From NCBI RefSeq assembly GCF_001005085.2, contig NZ_LBMU02000076.1:1-54770 (forward strand): a stretch of DNA of 54,770 bases, written 5' to 3'. Made by a program: the position numbers and the translations under genes. Below the pieces are notes generated by a model. It was not told the origin of the DNA. It saw only the letters and a program-made list of their open reading frames with translations, and made no database searches. This DNA is from Streptomyces humi (GTDB lineage: Bacteria > Actinomycetota > Actinomycetes > Streptomycetales > Streptomycetaceae). Every line of letters starts with the position of its first letter. Positions within the stretch are counted from its first letter, which is position 1. Positions 33,715 through 42,257 of the stretch are shown here, one piece after another.

Positions 33715-34194
33715 TCAGACCCCGTCGCTGTCCGCCGCGGCCTGCTCCACCAGGGGGATGATCCGCAGCGGGACGGGGTTCTCCATGACGATCGCCGTGG
33801 AGGCCCGGACGATGCCGTCGAAACCGACGACCCGGTCGATCACCCGCTGGAGATCGGCGTTGGAGCGGGCGACCAGCCGGCACTGCATGTCCCCGGTGCC
33901 GGTCGTGGTGTGCAGCTCCAGCACCTCCGGCACGCCCGCCAGGTGCGCGCGGACGTCCGGCCCCTGGCCCTGCCGGATCTGGAGCGTGGCGAACGCGGTG
34001 ACCGGGTAGCCGAGGGCCGCCGGGTCCACCTGGGGGCCGAACCCCTGGATGACCCCGTTCGACTGAAGCCGGTCGAGGCGCGCCTGCACGGTCCCCCGGG
34101 CCACCCCCAGCCGGCGCGACATCTCCAGCACCCCGATCCGCGGCTCCCGGGCCAGCAGCACCAGGATCCGCCCGTCCAGATGATCGATCGCCAT
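33715..34194 (-). CDS. Lrp/AsnC-family regulator, probable hppD regulator
   Basis: A 159-residue feast/famine regulator. The helix-turn-helix is IGVLEMSRRLGVARGTVQARLDRLQSNGVI and the RAM effector domain begins near AFATLQIRQGQG, with VLELHTTTGTGDMQCRLVA. It would bind an amino acid or related ligand. GGAGG six bases before the ATG supports the start. It is transcribed away from hppD, and the 121-base gap has a central 19-bp dyad; tyrosine or an aromatic intermediate is a reasonable ligand guess. Confidence 0.9.
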   Translation of the reverse strand: MAIDHLDGRILVLLAREPRIGVLEMSRRLGVARGTVQARLDRLQSNGVIQGFGPQVDPAALGYPVTAFATLQIRQGQGPDVRAHLAGVPEVLELHTTTGTGDMQCRLVARSNADLQRVIDRVVGFDGIVRASTAIVMENPVPLRIIPLVEQAAADSDGV

Positions 34195-34247
34195 GCCTGC
34201 CTCCGGATGGTCACCCTGTACAGAAAGTCCGCCGAAACGGTCGTACC

Positions 34248-34266
34248 GCTGAGCATATTGCCCAGC
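34248..34266. promoter_or_regulatory. 19-bp dyad between lrp and hppD, probable Lrp operator
   Basis: GCTGAGCATATTGCCCAGC is symmetric at 7 of 9 base pairs around an AT-rich centre, the shape of Lrp sites. It lies about midway between the two divergent starts. Confidence 0.6.
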
Positions 34267-34315
34267 CGGAATCAGAACTATTGCGCACCTTGTCCGCCGG
34301 GTTCACCCTTCGGAC

Positions 34316-35464
34316 ATGACGCAGACCACAGAGCACGCTCCCGTCACCACGGCCCGGCAGGACGATCCCTTCCCGGTCCGGGGGATGGACGCGGTCGTCT
34401 TCGCCGTCGGCAACGCCAAACAGGCCGCGCACTACTACTCCAGCGCGTTCGGCATGCGGCTGGTCGCGTACTCCGGACCGGAGAACGGCAGCCGCGAGAC
34501 CGCGAGCTACGTGCTGGAGAACGGCTCGGCGAGGTTCGTCCTCACCTCCGTCATCAAGCCCGCCACCCCCTGGGGCCACTTCCTCGCGCAGCACGTCGCC
34601 GAGCACGGCGACGGCGTGGTCGACCTCGCCATCGAGGTCCCGGACGCGCGCCGCGCCCACGCGTACGCGATCGAGCACGGCGCCCGGTCGGTGGCCGAGC
34701 CCTACGAGCTGAAGGACGAGCACGGCACGGTGGTGCTGGCCGCGATCGCCACGTACGGCGAGACCCGCCACACCCTCGTCGAACGCACGCACTACGACGG
34801 CCCCTACCTCCCGGGGTTCGCCGCCGCGGCCCCGATCGTCGCACCCCCGGCCCGCCGCACCTTCCAGGCCGTCGACCACTGCGTCGGCAACGTCGAACTC
34901 GGCCGGATGAACGACTGGGTCGACTTCTACCACCGGGTCATGGGCTTCTCGAACATGAAGGAGTTCGTCGGCGACGACATCGCCACCGAGTACAGCGCGC
35001 TGATGTCCAAGGTGGTCGCCGACGGCACCCTGAAGGTCAAGTTCCCGATCAACGAACCGGCCATCGCCAAGAAGAAGTCCCAGATCGACGAGTACCTGGA
35101 GTTCTACGGCGGCGCGGGCGTCCAGCACATCGCGCTCAACACCAACGACATCGTCGAGACCGTACGGACCATGCGCGCGGCCGGCGTCGAGTTCCTGGAC
35201 ACCCCGGACAGCTACTACGACACCCTCGGCGAGTGGGTCGGCGACACCCGGGTGCCGATCGACACCCTGCGCGAGCTGAAGATCCTCGCCGACCGCGACG
35301 AGGACGGCTACCTGCTCCAGATCTTCACCAAGCCGGTCCAGGACCGCCCGACGGTCTTCTTCGAGATCATCGAACGCCACGGCTCGATGGGCTTCGGCAA
35401 GGGCAACTTCAAGGCCCTCTTCGAAGCGATCGAACGGGAGCAGGACCGCCGCGGCAATCTCTGA
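34316..35464 (+). CDS. hppD: 4-hydroxyphenylpyruvate dioxygenase
   Basis: A 382-residue non-heme iron enzyme converting 4-hydroxyphenylpyruvate to homogentisate in tyrosine breakdown (and ochronotic pigment formation). The iron ligands are H188 (AVDHCVG), H271 (VQHIALNT) and E350 (FFEIIER), each one residue later than in the well-studied S. avermitilis enzyme. Two VOC-fold halves are complete. It is divergent from an Lrp regulator. No strong ribosome binding site precedes the ATG. It converges with the TPR gene, only 6 bases apart. Confidence 0.97.
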   Translation: MTQTTEHAPVTTARQDDPFPVRGMDAVVFAVGNAKQAAHYYSSAFGMRLVAYSGPENGSRETASYVLENGSARFVLTSVIKPATPWGHFLAQHVAEHGDGVVDLAIEVPDARRAHAYAIEHGARSVAEPYELKDEHGTVVLAAIATYGETRHTLVERTHYDGPYLPGFAAAAPIVAPPARRTFQAVDHCVGNVELGRMNDWVDFYHRVMGFSNMKEFVGDDIATEYSALMSKVVADGTLKVKFPINEPAIAKKKSQIDEYLEFYGGAGVQHIALNTNDIVETVRTMRAAGVEFLDTPDSYYDTLGEWVGDTRVPIDTLRELKILADRDEDGYLLQIFTKPVQDRPTVFFEIIERHGSMGFGKGNFKALFEAIEREQDRRGNL

Positions 35465-35470
35465 CCGGCG

Positions 35471-36964
35471 TCAGCCCGGCAGCGGTTCCTCCGGTGGCTG
35501 TTCGCCCAGCGCCGCCAGGGCCGATCGCGCCACCGGGGCCTGGAGCGGGGAGAAGTACGGGTTGAAGCGCAGGGCGTCCTGGAGGTGACGGCGGGCCGGG
35601 GCGTCCTCGTCCAGGTCCCGCTCGATCATGCCCCGGTGGAAGGCGTACAGGGCACTGCGCACCCCGCCGCCCTTCGTCGAGTCCGTGGCGATCGAGGCGT
35701 ACCGCAGGGCCTCCTGGTCGTCACCGGCCCGGTGCAGCGCCCAGCCCAGCGCGTCCGCCACCTCGATACCGGGCTGCCGCTCCCACTCGGCGGTCAGCCG
35801 CTGCACGCCCTCCTCGGCGTCCCCGTGGTCCGCCTCGTACCGACCGATCAGCAGGTCGTCGTCGACCCCGGCGGCCAGCTCCTCCTCCACCTGGGTGCGC
35901 ATCAGCTCGTACTCCGTGTGCGCCTGCCGGGTCATCCCCAGCGACTCGTACAGCTCGGCCAGCTCCAGGGTGACCTGCGGGGTGGGCCGGTGCGCGAGCG
36001 CCTCCCGGTACGCGGCCAGCGCCTCCTCGGTGCGGCCCAGCCCGGCCAGCGCCCGCCCCTGCCCGGCGCGTGCGGCCGCCTCGTCCCGGTCCAGGCGCAC
36101 GGCCGCCTCGAAGTGCCGCAGCGCGTCCTCCCGTTCACCCCGCTCCCAGGCCAGCTGTCCGGCCTGGGTGAGATAGGCGGCCTGCTCGGCGGGCGTCCGC
36201 GCGGCCGCCGCCGCGTCCGTCACCTGGGCCGCCGCGTCCTCGCGCCAGCCCCGGTCCCGGTACACCGCCGAGGCCCGCGCCATCACGGCCGGCCGCGCCG
36301 CCGCCCCGACCTTCAGCGCCGTCAGCTTGTCCAGCGCGGACCGGGCCGCCTTGTAGTCGCCGAGCCCGTCGCAGGCGTCGATCAGCACCGGATACGTCGA
36401 CCACCGCTTCGGCGCCGCCTTCAACGCCTCCTCACCGAACCGCCTGGCCTCGGCGAAGTCCCGGCGCGCGTTCGCCAGCGCGGCGAGCCCGCCCAGCGCC
36501 TCGGCGTTGCCCTTGGCGGCCACCTGGAGGGAGGTCCGCAGCGCCTGCTCGGCCTTCGGATAGTCGGCCGTCCCGGCGGTCCGCCGGATCCGCTCCACGT
36601 ACGCGGCCCCCAGCACCGCCCAGGCCGCCGCGTCCTTGGGCCGTTCCCGCACCCGCCGCTCGCGGGCCCCGATGAGCGAGGTGAGGTCGGGCAGCGCGGC
36701 CGGCAGGCCGTCGAGCACGGCCGCCTGCACCGCCGCCGCCCGCGCGCCCGAGAAGGCCGGCGGCCCGGCCGCCGGGCGCGGTGCGGCGGCGCGGTGCGGC
36801 TCGTGCGGCCACAGCAGCAGCGTCCCGCCGGCCGCCACCCCGCCGGCCAGCGCGACCACCAGCAGCCGCCGCAGCACCCGGCGCCGGCGCGGCGGCCCGG
36901 GCTCCGCGAGCAACGAGGAACCGGGCCCGGACTGTCGGTTTTCGAGCGCGCACATGCAGCTCAC
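35471..36964 (-). CDS. TPR-repeat membrane protein
   Basis: A 497-residue protein with a short cytoplasmic N-terminus, one membrane segment (RRLLVVALAGGVAAGGTLLLW, about residues 31-51) and a large external region of tetratricopeptide repeats. Examples are QAGQLAWERGEREDALRHFEAAVRL and GQGRALAGLGRTEEALAAYREALAHRP. TPR proteins act as scaffolds for protein complexes; the partner is unknown. The start is uncertain: GTG at 36964 or ATG at 36955 (MCALENRQS). It is divergent from the GlcD-like oxidase gene. Confidence 0.85.
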   Translation of the reverse strand: MSCMCALENRQSGPGSSLLAEPGPPRRRRVLRRLLVVALAGGVAAGGTLLLWPHEPHRAAAPRPAAGPPAFSGARAAAVQAAVLDGLPAALPDLTSLIGARERRVRERPKDAAAWAVLGAAYVERIRRTAGTADYPKAEQALRTSLQVAAKGNAEALGGLAALANARRDFAEARRFGEEALKAAPKRWSTYPVLIDACDGLGDYKAARSALDKLTALKVGAAARPAVMARASAVYRDRGWREDAAAQVTDAAAAARTPAEQAAYLTQAGQLAWERGEREDALRHFEAAVRLDRDEAAARAGQGRALAGLGRTEEALAAYREALAHRPTPQVTLELAELYESLGMTRQAHTEYELMRTQVEEELAAGVDDDLLIGRYEADHGDAEEGVQRLTAEWERQPGIEVADALGWALHRAGDDQEALRYASIATDSTKGGGVRSALYAFHRGMIERDLDEDAPARRHLQDALRFNPYFSPLQAPVARSALAALGEQPPEEPLPG

Positions 36965-37053
36965 TGTGCGTCAATACGACCAGTGCGTCCGGGCGGCCCA
37001 AGGGCGGGCCCGGCGGGGTTCACACCGATGGCCCCGGGTGCGACGCTGTGATC

Positions 37054-38454
37054 ATGAGCCGTATCGAAGCGCCTCGGGACGAGGCCACCAGCAACCTCAC
37101 CGACCGGCTCCTCGCGGGCCTGCCGGCCGAGGCGGTCCTCGTCGACCCCGACGTGACCGCCTCCTACGCCAACGACATGGCGAGCTTCTGCCCGGCCGGC
37201 TCCCCGGCCGTCGTCGTGCTGCCCCGCACGGTCGAGCAGGTCCAGCACGTCATGCGCGTGGCCACCGACCTGCGCGTCCCGGTCGTCCCGCAGGGCGCCC
37301 GCACCGGCCTGTCCGGCGCCGCCAACGCCGTCGACGGCTGCATCGCGCTGTCCCTGACCCGGATGGACCGCGTCCTGGAGATCTCGCCGGTGGACCGCGT
37401 CGCGGTCGTCGAACCCGGCGTCGTCAACGCCGCCTTCTCCCGGGCCGTCGAGGAGCACGGCCTCTACTACCCGCCGGACCCCTCCAGCTGGGAGATGTGC
37501 ACGATCGGCGGCAACATCGGCACCGCGTCCGGCGGGCTGTGCTGCGTGAAGTACGGGGTGACCGCCGAGTACGTGCTCGGCCTGGACGTCGTCCTCGCCG
37601 ACGGCAGGCTGATGTCCACCGGCAGGCGGACGGCGAAGGGCGTCGCCGGGTACGACCTCACCCGGCTCTTCGTCGGCTCCGAGGGCTCGCTCGGCATCGT
37701 CGTGCGCGCCGTCCTCGCGCTGAAGCCCAAGCCGCCGCAGCAGCTGGTGCTGGCCGCCGAGTTCGGCTCCGCGACCGCCGCCTGCGACGCGGTGTGCCGG
37801 ATCATGGCGGGCGGCCATGTGCCGTCCCTGCTCGAACTGATGGACCGGACGACCGTGCGGGCCGTCAACGAACTCACCCACATGGGGCTGCCGGAGACCA
37901 CCGAGGCGCTGCTGCTCGCCGCGTTCGACACCGCGGACCCGGCCGCCGACCTCGCCGCCGTCGGCTGGCTCTGCGAGGCCGCGGGCGCCACCCAGGTGGT
38001 ACCGGCCGACGACGCCGCCGAGTCCGAGCTGCTCCTCCAGGCCCGCCGCTCCTCGCTGATCGCCCTGGAGAAGGTCAAGGGCACGACGATGATCGACGAC
38101 GTGTGCGTGCCGCGTTCCCGGCTCGGCGACATGCTCGAAGGGGTGGAACGCATCGCCGGCAAGCACGGGCTGACCATCGGGGTCGTCGCCCACGCCGGCG
38201 ACGGCAACACCCACCCCACCGTCTGCTTCGACGCGCAGGACCCCGACGAGTGCGCCCGCGCCCGGGAGTCCTTCGACGAGATCATGGCCCTCGGCCTGGA
38301 ACTCGGCGGCACCATCACCGGCGAACACGGCGTCGGCGTCCTGAAGAAGGAGTGGCTGGCCCGGGAGATCGGGCCGGTGGGCGTGGAGATGCAGCGGGCC
38401 GTCAAACACGTCTTCGACCCGCTGGGCATCCTCAATCCCGGCAAGCTGTTCTGA
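37054..38454 (+). CDS. FAD-linked oxidase, glycolate oxidase GlcD / D-lactate dehydrogenase type
   Basis: A 466-residue flavoprotein of the FAD_binding_4/FAD-oxidase_C family. The FAD loop is VPQGARTGLSGAANA and the second motif TIGGNIGTASGGLCCVKYGVT. The C-terminal domain has HAGDGNTHPTV and TGEHGVGVLKKEWL. It oxidises a 2-hydroxy acid such as glycolate or D-lactate, but the exact substrate cannot be read. The ATG at 37054 is preceded by GTG at 37048 and no clear ribosome binding site. It converges with ssgG. Confidence 0.9.
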   Translation: MSRIEAPRDEATSNLTDRLLAGLPAEAVLVDPDVTASYANDMASFCPAGSPAVVVLPRTVEQVQHVMRVATDLRVPVVPQGARTGLSGAANAVDGCIALSLTRMDRVLEISPVDRVAVVEPGVVNAAFSRAVEEHGLYYPPDPSSWEMCTIGGNIGTASGGLCCVKYGVTAEYVLGLDVVLADGRLMSTGRRTAKGVAGYDLTRLFVGSEGSLGIVVRAVLALKPKPPQQLVLAAEFGSATAACDAVCRIMAGGHVPSLLELMDRTTVRAVNELTHMGLPETTEALLLAAFDTADPAADLAAVGWLCEAAGATQVVPADDAAESELLLQARRSSLIALEKVKGTTMIDDVCVPRSRLGDMLEGVERIAGKHGLTIGVVAHAGDGNTHPTVCFDAQDPDECARARESFDEIMALGLELGGTITGEHGVGVLKKEWLAREIGPVGVEMQRAVKHVFDPLGILNPGKLF

Positions 38455-38472
38455 CCCCATCCGCGGGCGCCC

Positions 38473-38886
38473 TCACTGGGCGAGCAACTGGTCGAGCGCG
38501 TCGTCGATCCCCAGCCGCGCGCCCTCCGTCCCCGGCGGCACCGCGCGCAGCGTCCGCTCCAGCCAGGCGGACACCTGGGCGGTCGGCGCCTCCAGGAGGG
38601 CGTCGCCGTCGGGCGAGCTCAGGGCCATCAGCACCACGCTGCGGCCCTCCGACTTCGTCGGCCACACCCGCACGTCCCCGTGCCCGCTCGGCCGGAACAC
38701 CCCTTCCACCAGCAGGTCGCGGGCGAACGTCCAGTGGACCGGGCACTCCGAGTTGACGTGGAAGCCGACGTGGACGGCGTAGGGGTCGGCGGAGCGGTAG
38801 GTGAGCCGGGCCGGGACCGGGATGCTCCGCTCGGGGGACAGGACGAGCCGCAGCTCCAGTTCGCGTTCCACCACGGTGTGATGCAT
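38473..38886 (-). CDS. ssgG: SsgA-like sporulation/cell division regulator (SsgG-like)
   Basis: A 137-residue SALP family protein, found only in morphologically complex actinomycetes. Family segments are ARLTYRSADPYAVHVGFHV, VHWTFARDLLVEGVFRPSG and DVRVWPTKSEGRSVVLMALSSPDG. SALPs steer septum placement and peptidoglycan control during sporulation. The position next to the GlcD-like oxidase and RDD genes matches, from memory, ssgG of S. coelicolor, which affects correct septum spacing. GAGAGGAAA upstream supports the ATG. The paralogue assignment is inferred from synteny. Confidence 0.85.
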   Translation of the reverse strand: MHHTVVERELELRLVLSPERSIPVPARLTYRSADPYAVHVGFHVNSECPVHWTFARDLLVEGVFRPSGHGDVRVWPTKSEGRSVVLMALSSPDGDALLEAPTAQVSAWLERTLRAVPPGTEGARLGIDDALDQLLAQ

Positions 38887-39137
38887 GACGTCCGTTTCCT
38901 CTCTCGATCAGTCGTACGAGCTCCCGTCGGGTTCTCCGCCGGGCCTGTACGAGTGGAGAGCGGCCGGGGCCGCGAGCATTACGCGGGTTCCGGGAAATTT
39001 TTTTCCGATGTGGTGAAGGGGGTGCACAGGGCTGCCCGGAAAGGGGCGGGTCCTGCGGGACTGGCGGTGACGGGCACCCGGGTCTGATAGATGTGGAGGC
39101 TCCCACACGACCCCCGAGCAGATACGGGACGACGGAC
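38887..39137. other. divergent intergenic region of ssgG and the RDD gene
   Basis: A rare AT-rich tract, GGAAATTTTTTTCC (about 38996-39009), stands out in the GC-rich sequence. It could be part of a promoter or a DNA-bending element. Otherwise nothing is recognised. Confidence 0.4.
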
Positions 39138-40709
39138 ATGAGCGCCCCAACTCCGGCACCCGGTGACGAACGGCCCCGCGAGGGCTACTACCCGGACCCG
39201 TCCATCCCCGGCTACGTCCGTTACTGGAACGGTGCCGCGTGGGTGCCGGGTACCAGCCGTCCGGCCCCGGCCGCCGGTGAACCGCTCGCCCCGCCGCCCG
39301 GTTCCCGCCCCGCGGCCGCCGTCGAGGAGACCGGCCCGCACTTCTTCGACGAGGACCCGCAGCCGTCCGCGGCCTCCGGCTGGACGGCGGAGGGAGGCGC
39401 CTGGAGCACCGACCCGAGACCGGCACCGGGCGCCCCGCCGGCGGACGACGGCGACCTCGACTCCGGCGGCACGTTCGTCTTCCGCAGGCCGACGGTCGGC
39501 CCCGCGGCCGGCCGACCCCCCGTGGACGAGGGCACGATGACGTTCCGCCCGATCCGGGGCGACGACACCCCGGAACCGGGCGCGGGCGCGCAGGGCGGCG
39601 GAGGCGCGGGCGGAGGCGCCGGGGGCGTGGCGGCACGCGGCGGTGCCGGCGCGGCGGGTGCCGGGGTGCCGGGTGCCGGAGCGGCCGGGTTCGGTGCGCC
39701 GGGTTCCGGCGGCTCGGGTGTCGCGGGTGGTGCCGGTGCCGCCGGAGCGGCAAGTGGTGTGTCCGGCGCGGGTCCTTACGGCGGTCAGGGTTCGGCCGGC
39801 TCCAGCGCGTTCGGTGCTCAGGGGCCCGTCGGCGCGCCCGGCGCCGCAGCGGGTGGTGCCGGTGCCGTCGGTGCCGTCGGTGCCGGGCGGCCCGGATTCG
39901 GGGCCGGGAAGGCCGCCGCGGAACGGGCCGCCGCGGCCCAGCCGTTGCCCACCGGCCCCGGCCCCGGCCCCGGCCCCGGTCCCGCTGCCGCCGGCGCCTC
40001 CCAGGCCGTCGCCCCCGGCGTACCCCCGCAGTCCGCCGGGCCGCAGCCCGTCTCCGCCGCTCCCGCCGGTCCCGCCGCTCCCGCCGGTCCCATGGCCTCC
40101 GGCTCCGGCGGCGGGCAGTCCTCATGGCCCCAGCAGGTGCACCAACTCGCCGGTGACCAGCAGGTCGCCCCCTGGAAGCCGCCGGTGGAGGACGTCTTCC
40201 AGGCGGCCGCCCGGCGCCAGGCGGCGGCCCGCCCCGCGGGGCTCGGCAGGCGGTTCGCGGCCCGGCTCGTCGACAGTCTGGTCGTCGGCATGGTGACCGC
40301 GGCCGCCGCCGTCCCGTTCGGCAGCAAGGCCGCCGACCACGTCCAGGACAAGATCGACGCGGCGAAACTGTCCGGCCGTACCGAGACCGTCTGGCTGCTC
40401 GACGGCACCACGGGCCTGTACCTGGGGATCGTGCTCGCCGTCCTGCTGGCCGTCGGCGTCCTCTACGAGGTGCTGCCCACCGCCCGGTGGGGCCGCACGC
40501 TCGGCAAGAAGCTGTTCGGCCTGGAGGTACGGGACATCGAGGGCCACCAGCCGCCGGCCTTCGGCGCCGCGCTGCGCCGCTGGCTGGTGTACACCGTGCC
40601 GGGGCTGCTCGGCATCGGGATCGTCGGTGTCGCCTGGTGCCTGTTCGACCGGCCCTGGCACCAGTGCTGGCACGACAAGGCGGCGCACACCTTCGTAGCG
40701 GCAACATGA
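39138..40709 (+). CDS. RDD-family membrane protein with DUF2510 domain and low-complexity linker
   Basis: A 523-residue protein in three parts. Residues about 12-40 form DUF2510 (GYYPDPSIPGYVRYWNGAAW). About 130-330 is Gly/Ala/Pro/Ser-rich low complexity. The C-terminus is an RDD domain with three to four membrane segments (AGLGRRFAARLVDSLVVGMVTAAAAV; GRTLGKKLFGLEVRD; WHQCWHDKAAHTFVA). RDD proteins are possible ion or small-molecule transporters. It precedes a second RDD gene by 55 bases, so they may work together. Confidence 0.85.
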   Translation: MSAPTPAPGDERPREGYYPDPSIPGYVRYWNGAAWVPGTSRPAPAAGEPLAPPPGSRPAAAVEETGPHFFDEDPQPSAASGWTAEGGAWSTDPRPAPGAPPADDGDLDSGGTFVFRRPTVGPAAGRPPVDEGTMTFRPIRGDDTPEPGAGAQGGGGAGGGAGGVAARGGAGAAGAGVPGAGAAGFGAPGSGGSGVAGGAGAAGAASGVSGAGPYGGQGSAGSSAFGAQGPVGAPGAAAGGAGAVGAVGAGRPGFGAGKAAAERAAAAQPLPTGPGPGPGPGPAAAGASQAVAPGVPPQSAGPQPVSAAPAGPAAPAGPMASGSGGGQSSWPQQVHQLAGDQQVAPWKPPVEDVFQAAARRQAAARPAGLGRRFAARLVDSLVVGMVTAAAAVPFGSKAADHVQDKIDAAKLSGRTETVWLLDGTTGLYLGIVLAVLLAVGVLYEVLPTARWGRTLGKKLFGLEVRDIEGHQPPAFGAALRRWLVYTVPGLLGIGIVGVAWCLFDRPWHQCWHDKAAHTFVAAT

Positions 40710-40764
40710 CCCGTACGGCGGCTCGCCGGATGCGGGCCGGGCCGCCTCGCGGTCCACTCGGGCC

Positions 40765-41457
40765 ATGAGCACCGAACCGCCCCCTCCGCCGCCGGGCTCC
40801 GGAGAACCGCCGGAGGAAGACCCGTTCAGGAAGCAGCCCCCGCCGCCCTCCCACGGCGGCGGTCCCTACGGGGCGGGCGGCAGCGGTCCCTACGGAGGCG
40901 GCGGTCCCTCCGGAGGCAGTGGTCCCTACGGAGGCGGCGGCCCCTACGGAGGCGGTGGTCCCTACGGCGGCGCGGGTCAGGGCGGCTACCCGGCAGATCC
41001 GCTCGCCGGGATGCCCCCGCTCGCCGACAGCGGCAGGCGCACCCTCGCCCGGATCATCGACATGGTCCTGGTGCTCATCGTGGTCTGGTTGCTCACCTGG
41101 GCCTTCGGGGTGCGCGAGTACGAGGTGAACGGCGACAGGGTCGAGGTCGGCAAGTCCCTCGCGCAGTCGATCGTCGCCGCCGTCCTGTTCGTCGCCTACG
41201 ACACCCTGCTGATCGCCAAGTCGGGCCAGACCCTGGGCAAGAAGTGGCTCGGCATGCGGGTCGCCAACCTGACCGACGGTGCCACGCCCTCCACCCAGAC
41301 CTCGCTCGTCCGCGCCCTGGTGCTCTGGCTGCCGTTCGCGTTCTGCTGCGCCTGTGTCTGGACGGTGATCTGCGGCGGCTGGAGCTTCTTCGACAAGCCG
41401 TACAAACAGGGGCTGCACGACAAGGCCGCCAAGACGGTCGTCGTCAGTACGAGGTAA
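40765..41457 (+). CDS. RDD-family membrane protein with GPYGGGG repeats
   Basis: A 230-residue protein. The first 75 residues are Pro- then Gly/Tyr-rich with repeated GPYGGGG units. The RDD domain follows with conserved SGRRTLARIIDMVLVLIVVWLL, GQTLGKKWLGMRVANLTDG and the closing YKQGLHDKAAKTVVVS. Three or four membrane segments are predicted. Function of RDD proteins is generally undefined; pairing with the preceding RDD gene suggests a joint complex. Confidence 0.88.
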   Translation: MSTEPPPPPPGSGEPPEEDPFRKQPPPPSHGGGPYGAGGSGPYGGGGPSGGSGPYGGGGPYGGGGPYGGAGQGGYPADPLAGMPPLADSGRRTLARIIDMVLVLIVVWLLTWAFGVREYEVNGDRVEVGKSLAQSIVAAVLFVAYDTLLIAKSGQTLGKKWLGMRVANLTDGATPSTQTSLVRALVLWLPFAFCCACVWTVICGGWSFFDKPYKQGLHDKAAKTVVVSTR

Positions 41458-41552
41458 CGACGAGGGGGGCACGGGGCGGTGCCGGGGGGCGCACAGCAGC
41501 CGGCGGGGCCGTCAGTCTCACGGCTCCGCCGGCTTCCGGTCCGTGGTGCGCG

Positions 41553-41846
41553 TCAGGGCGCGGTGGGCTCCCGGACGGGTTCGGCCGCCGCGGCGGCGAC
41601 GGTCTCCCGCTGCACGGGGAACCGGATCTCGGAGGGTGCGGTGGAGGCGGGCTCGGACCGGGCGACCGTGCGCGGCCGGGGGAGCGGGACCGTCATGGCC
41701 ACCAGCAGTCCCAGACCGAGCGCGGCGAGCGCGATGACCGCGATCCCGATGCCCGAACTCGTCTGTGACAGCAGCAGCATGGCGAGCGTCGAGCAGATCA
41801 CGGTGCAGGAACCGTAGACGAGCTGTGCCGGGGTCGGACGAGGCAT
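41553..41846 (-). CDS. small membrane protein, unknown function
   Basis: A 97-residue protein with two membrane segments: LVYGSCTVICSTLAMLLLSQ and IGIAVIALAALGLGLLVAMTV. A Pro/Ala/Glu-rich cytoplasmic or external tail follows. GAGGAC upstream of the ATG is a reasonable ribosome binding site. No family recognised beyond streptomycete hypotheticals. It converges with the RDD gene. Confidence 0.75.
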   Translation of the reverse strand: MPRPTPAQLVYGSCTVICSTLAMLLLSQTSSGIGIAVIALAALGLGLLVAMTVPLPRPRTVARSEPASTAPSEIRFPVQRETVAAAAAEPVREPTAP

Positions 41847-42257
41847 GGCAATCGTGTCCTCGGGAGATGTGGAGGTGAGACGGGTAGCCGGCCTGGCATT
41901 CCACCGGCTTCCGGGCGTTCCACCATTCGACTCTATTCGCGTGTGTGCCCGAGAGGAACGTCCGGTAAGCGTGACCTAACCCACGGTACCGGTGCACAGG
42001 GGGCGCACGGTCGCATGGGTCTCGCCCACTGGATGCATATGCGCGCCGGTTATCCATGTCCGGCTCCGCTCCGGAGTGTCCGTAAAGCGAACTTCTGCTC
42101 CGCATACTGGAGTTGAAGTGTCTGAGTCAAGGTCTGTCTTTTCTCGTAAACCAGTAGTCAAATGTCGTCACTTGAATCGACGCGTTGATCGTGCGCGCAC
42201 GGACCCCCAACCACCACCCGGTCCCTTCCGTGCGCGCGGCGCGGGGGAGGAACTCAA
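41847..42257. other. 411-base divergent intergenic region upstream of the M6 protease
   Basis: Less GC-rich than its surroundings. It holds an 18-bp dyad at 42158-42175, and a CCGG/CCGG hairpin around 42060-42085. No gene is seen. Confidence 0.5.
42158..42175. promoter_or_regulatory. 18-bp dyad upstream of the M6 protease gene
   Basis: TCAAATGTCGTCACTTGA is symmetric at 7 of 9 base pairs and lies 82 bases before the GTG start, a good operator position. The binding protein is unknown. Confidence 0.4.
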
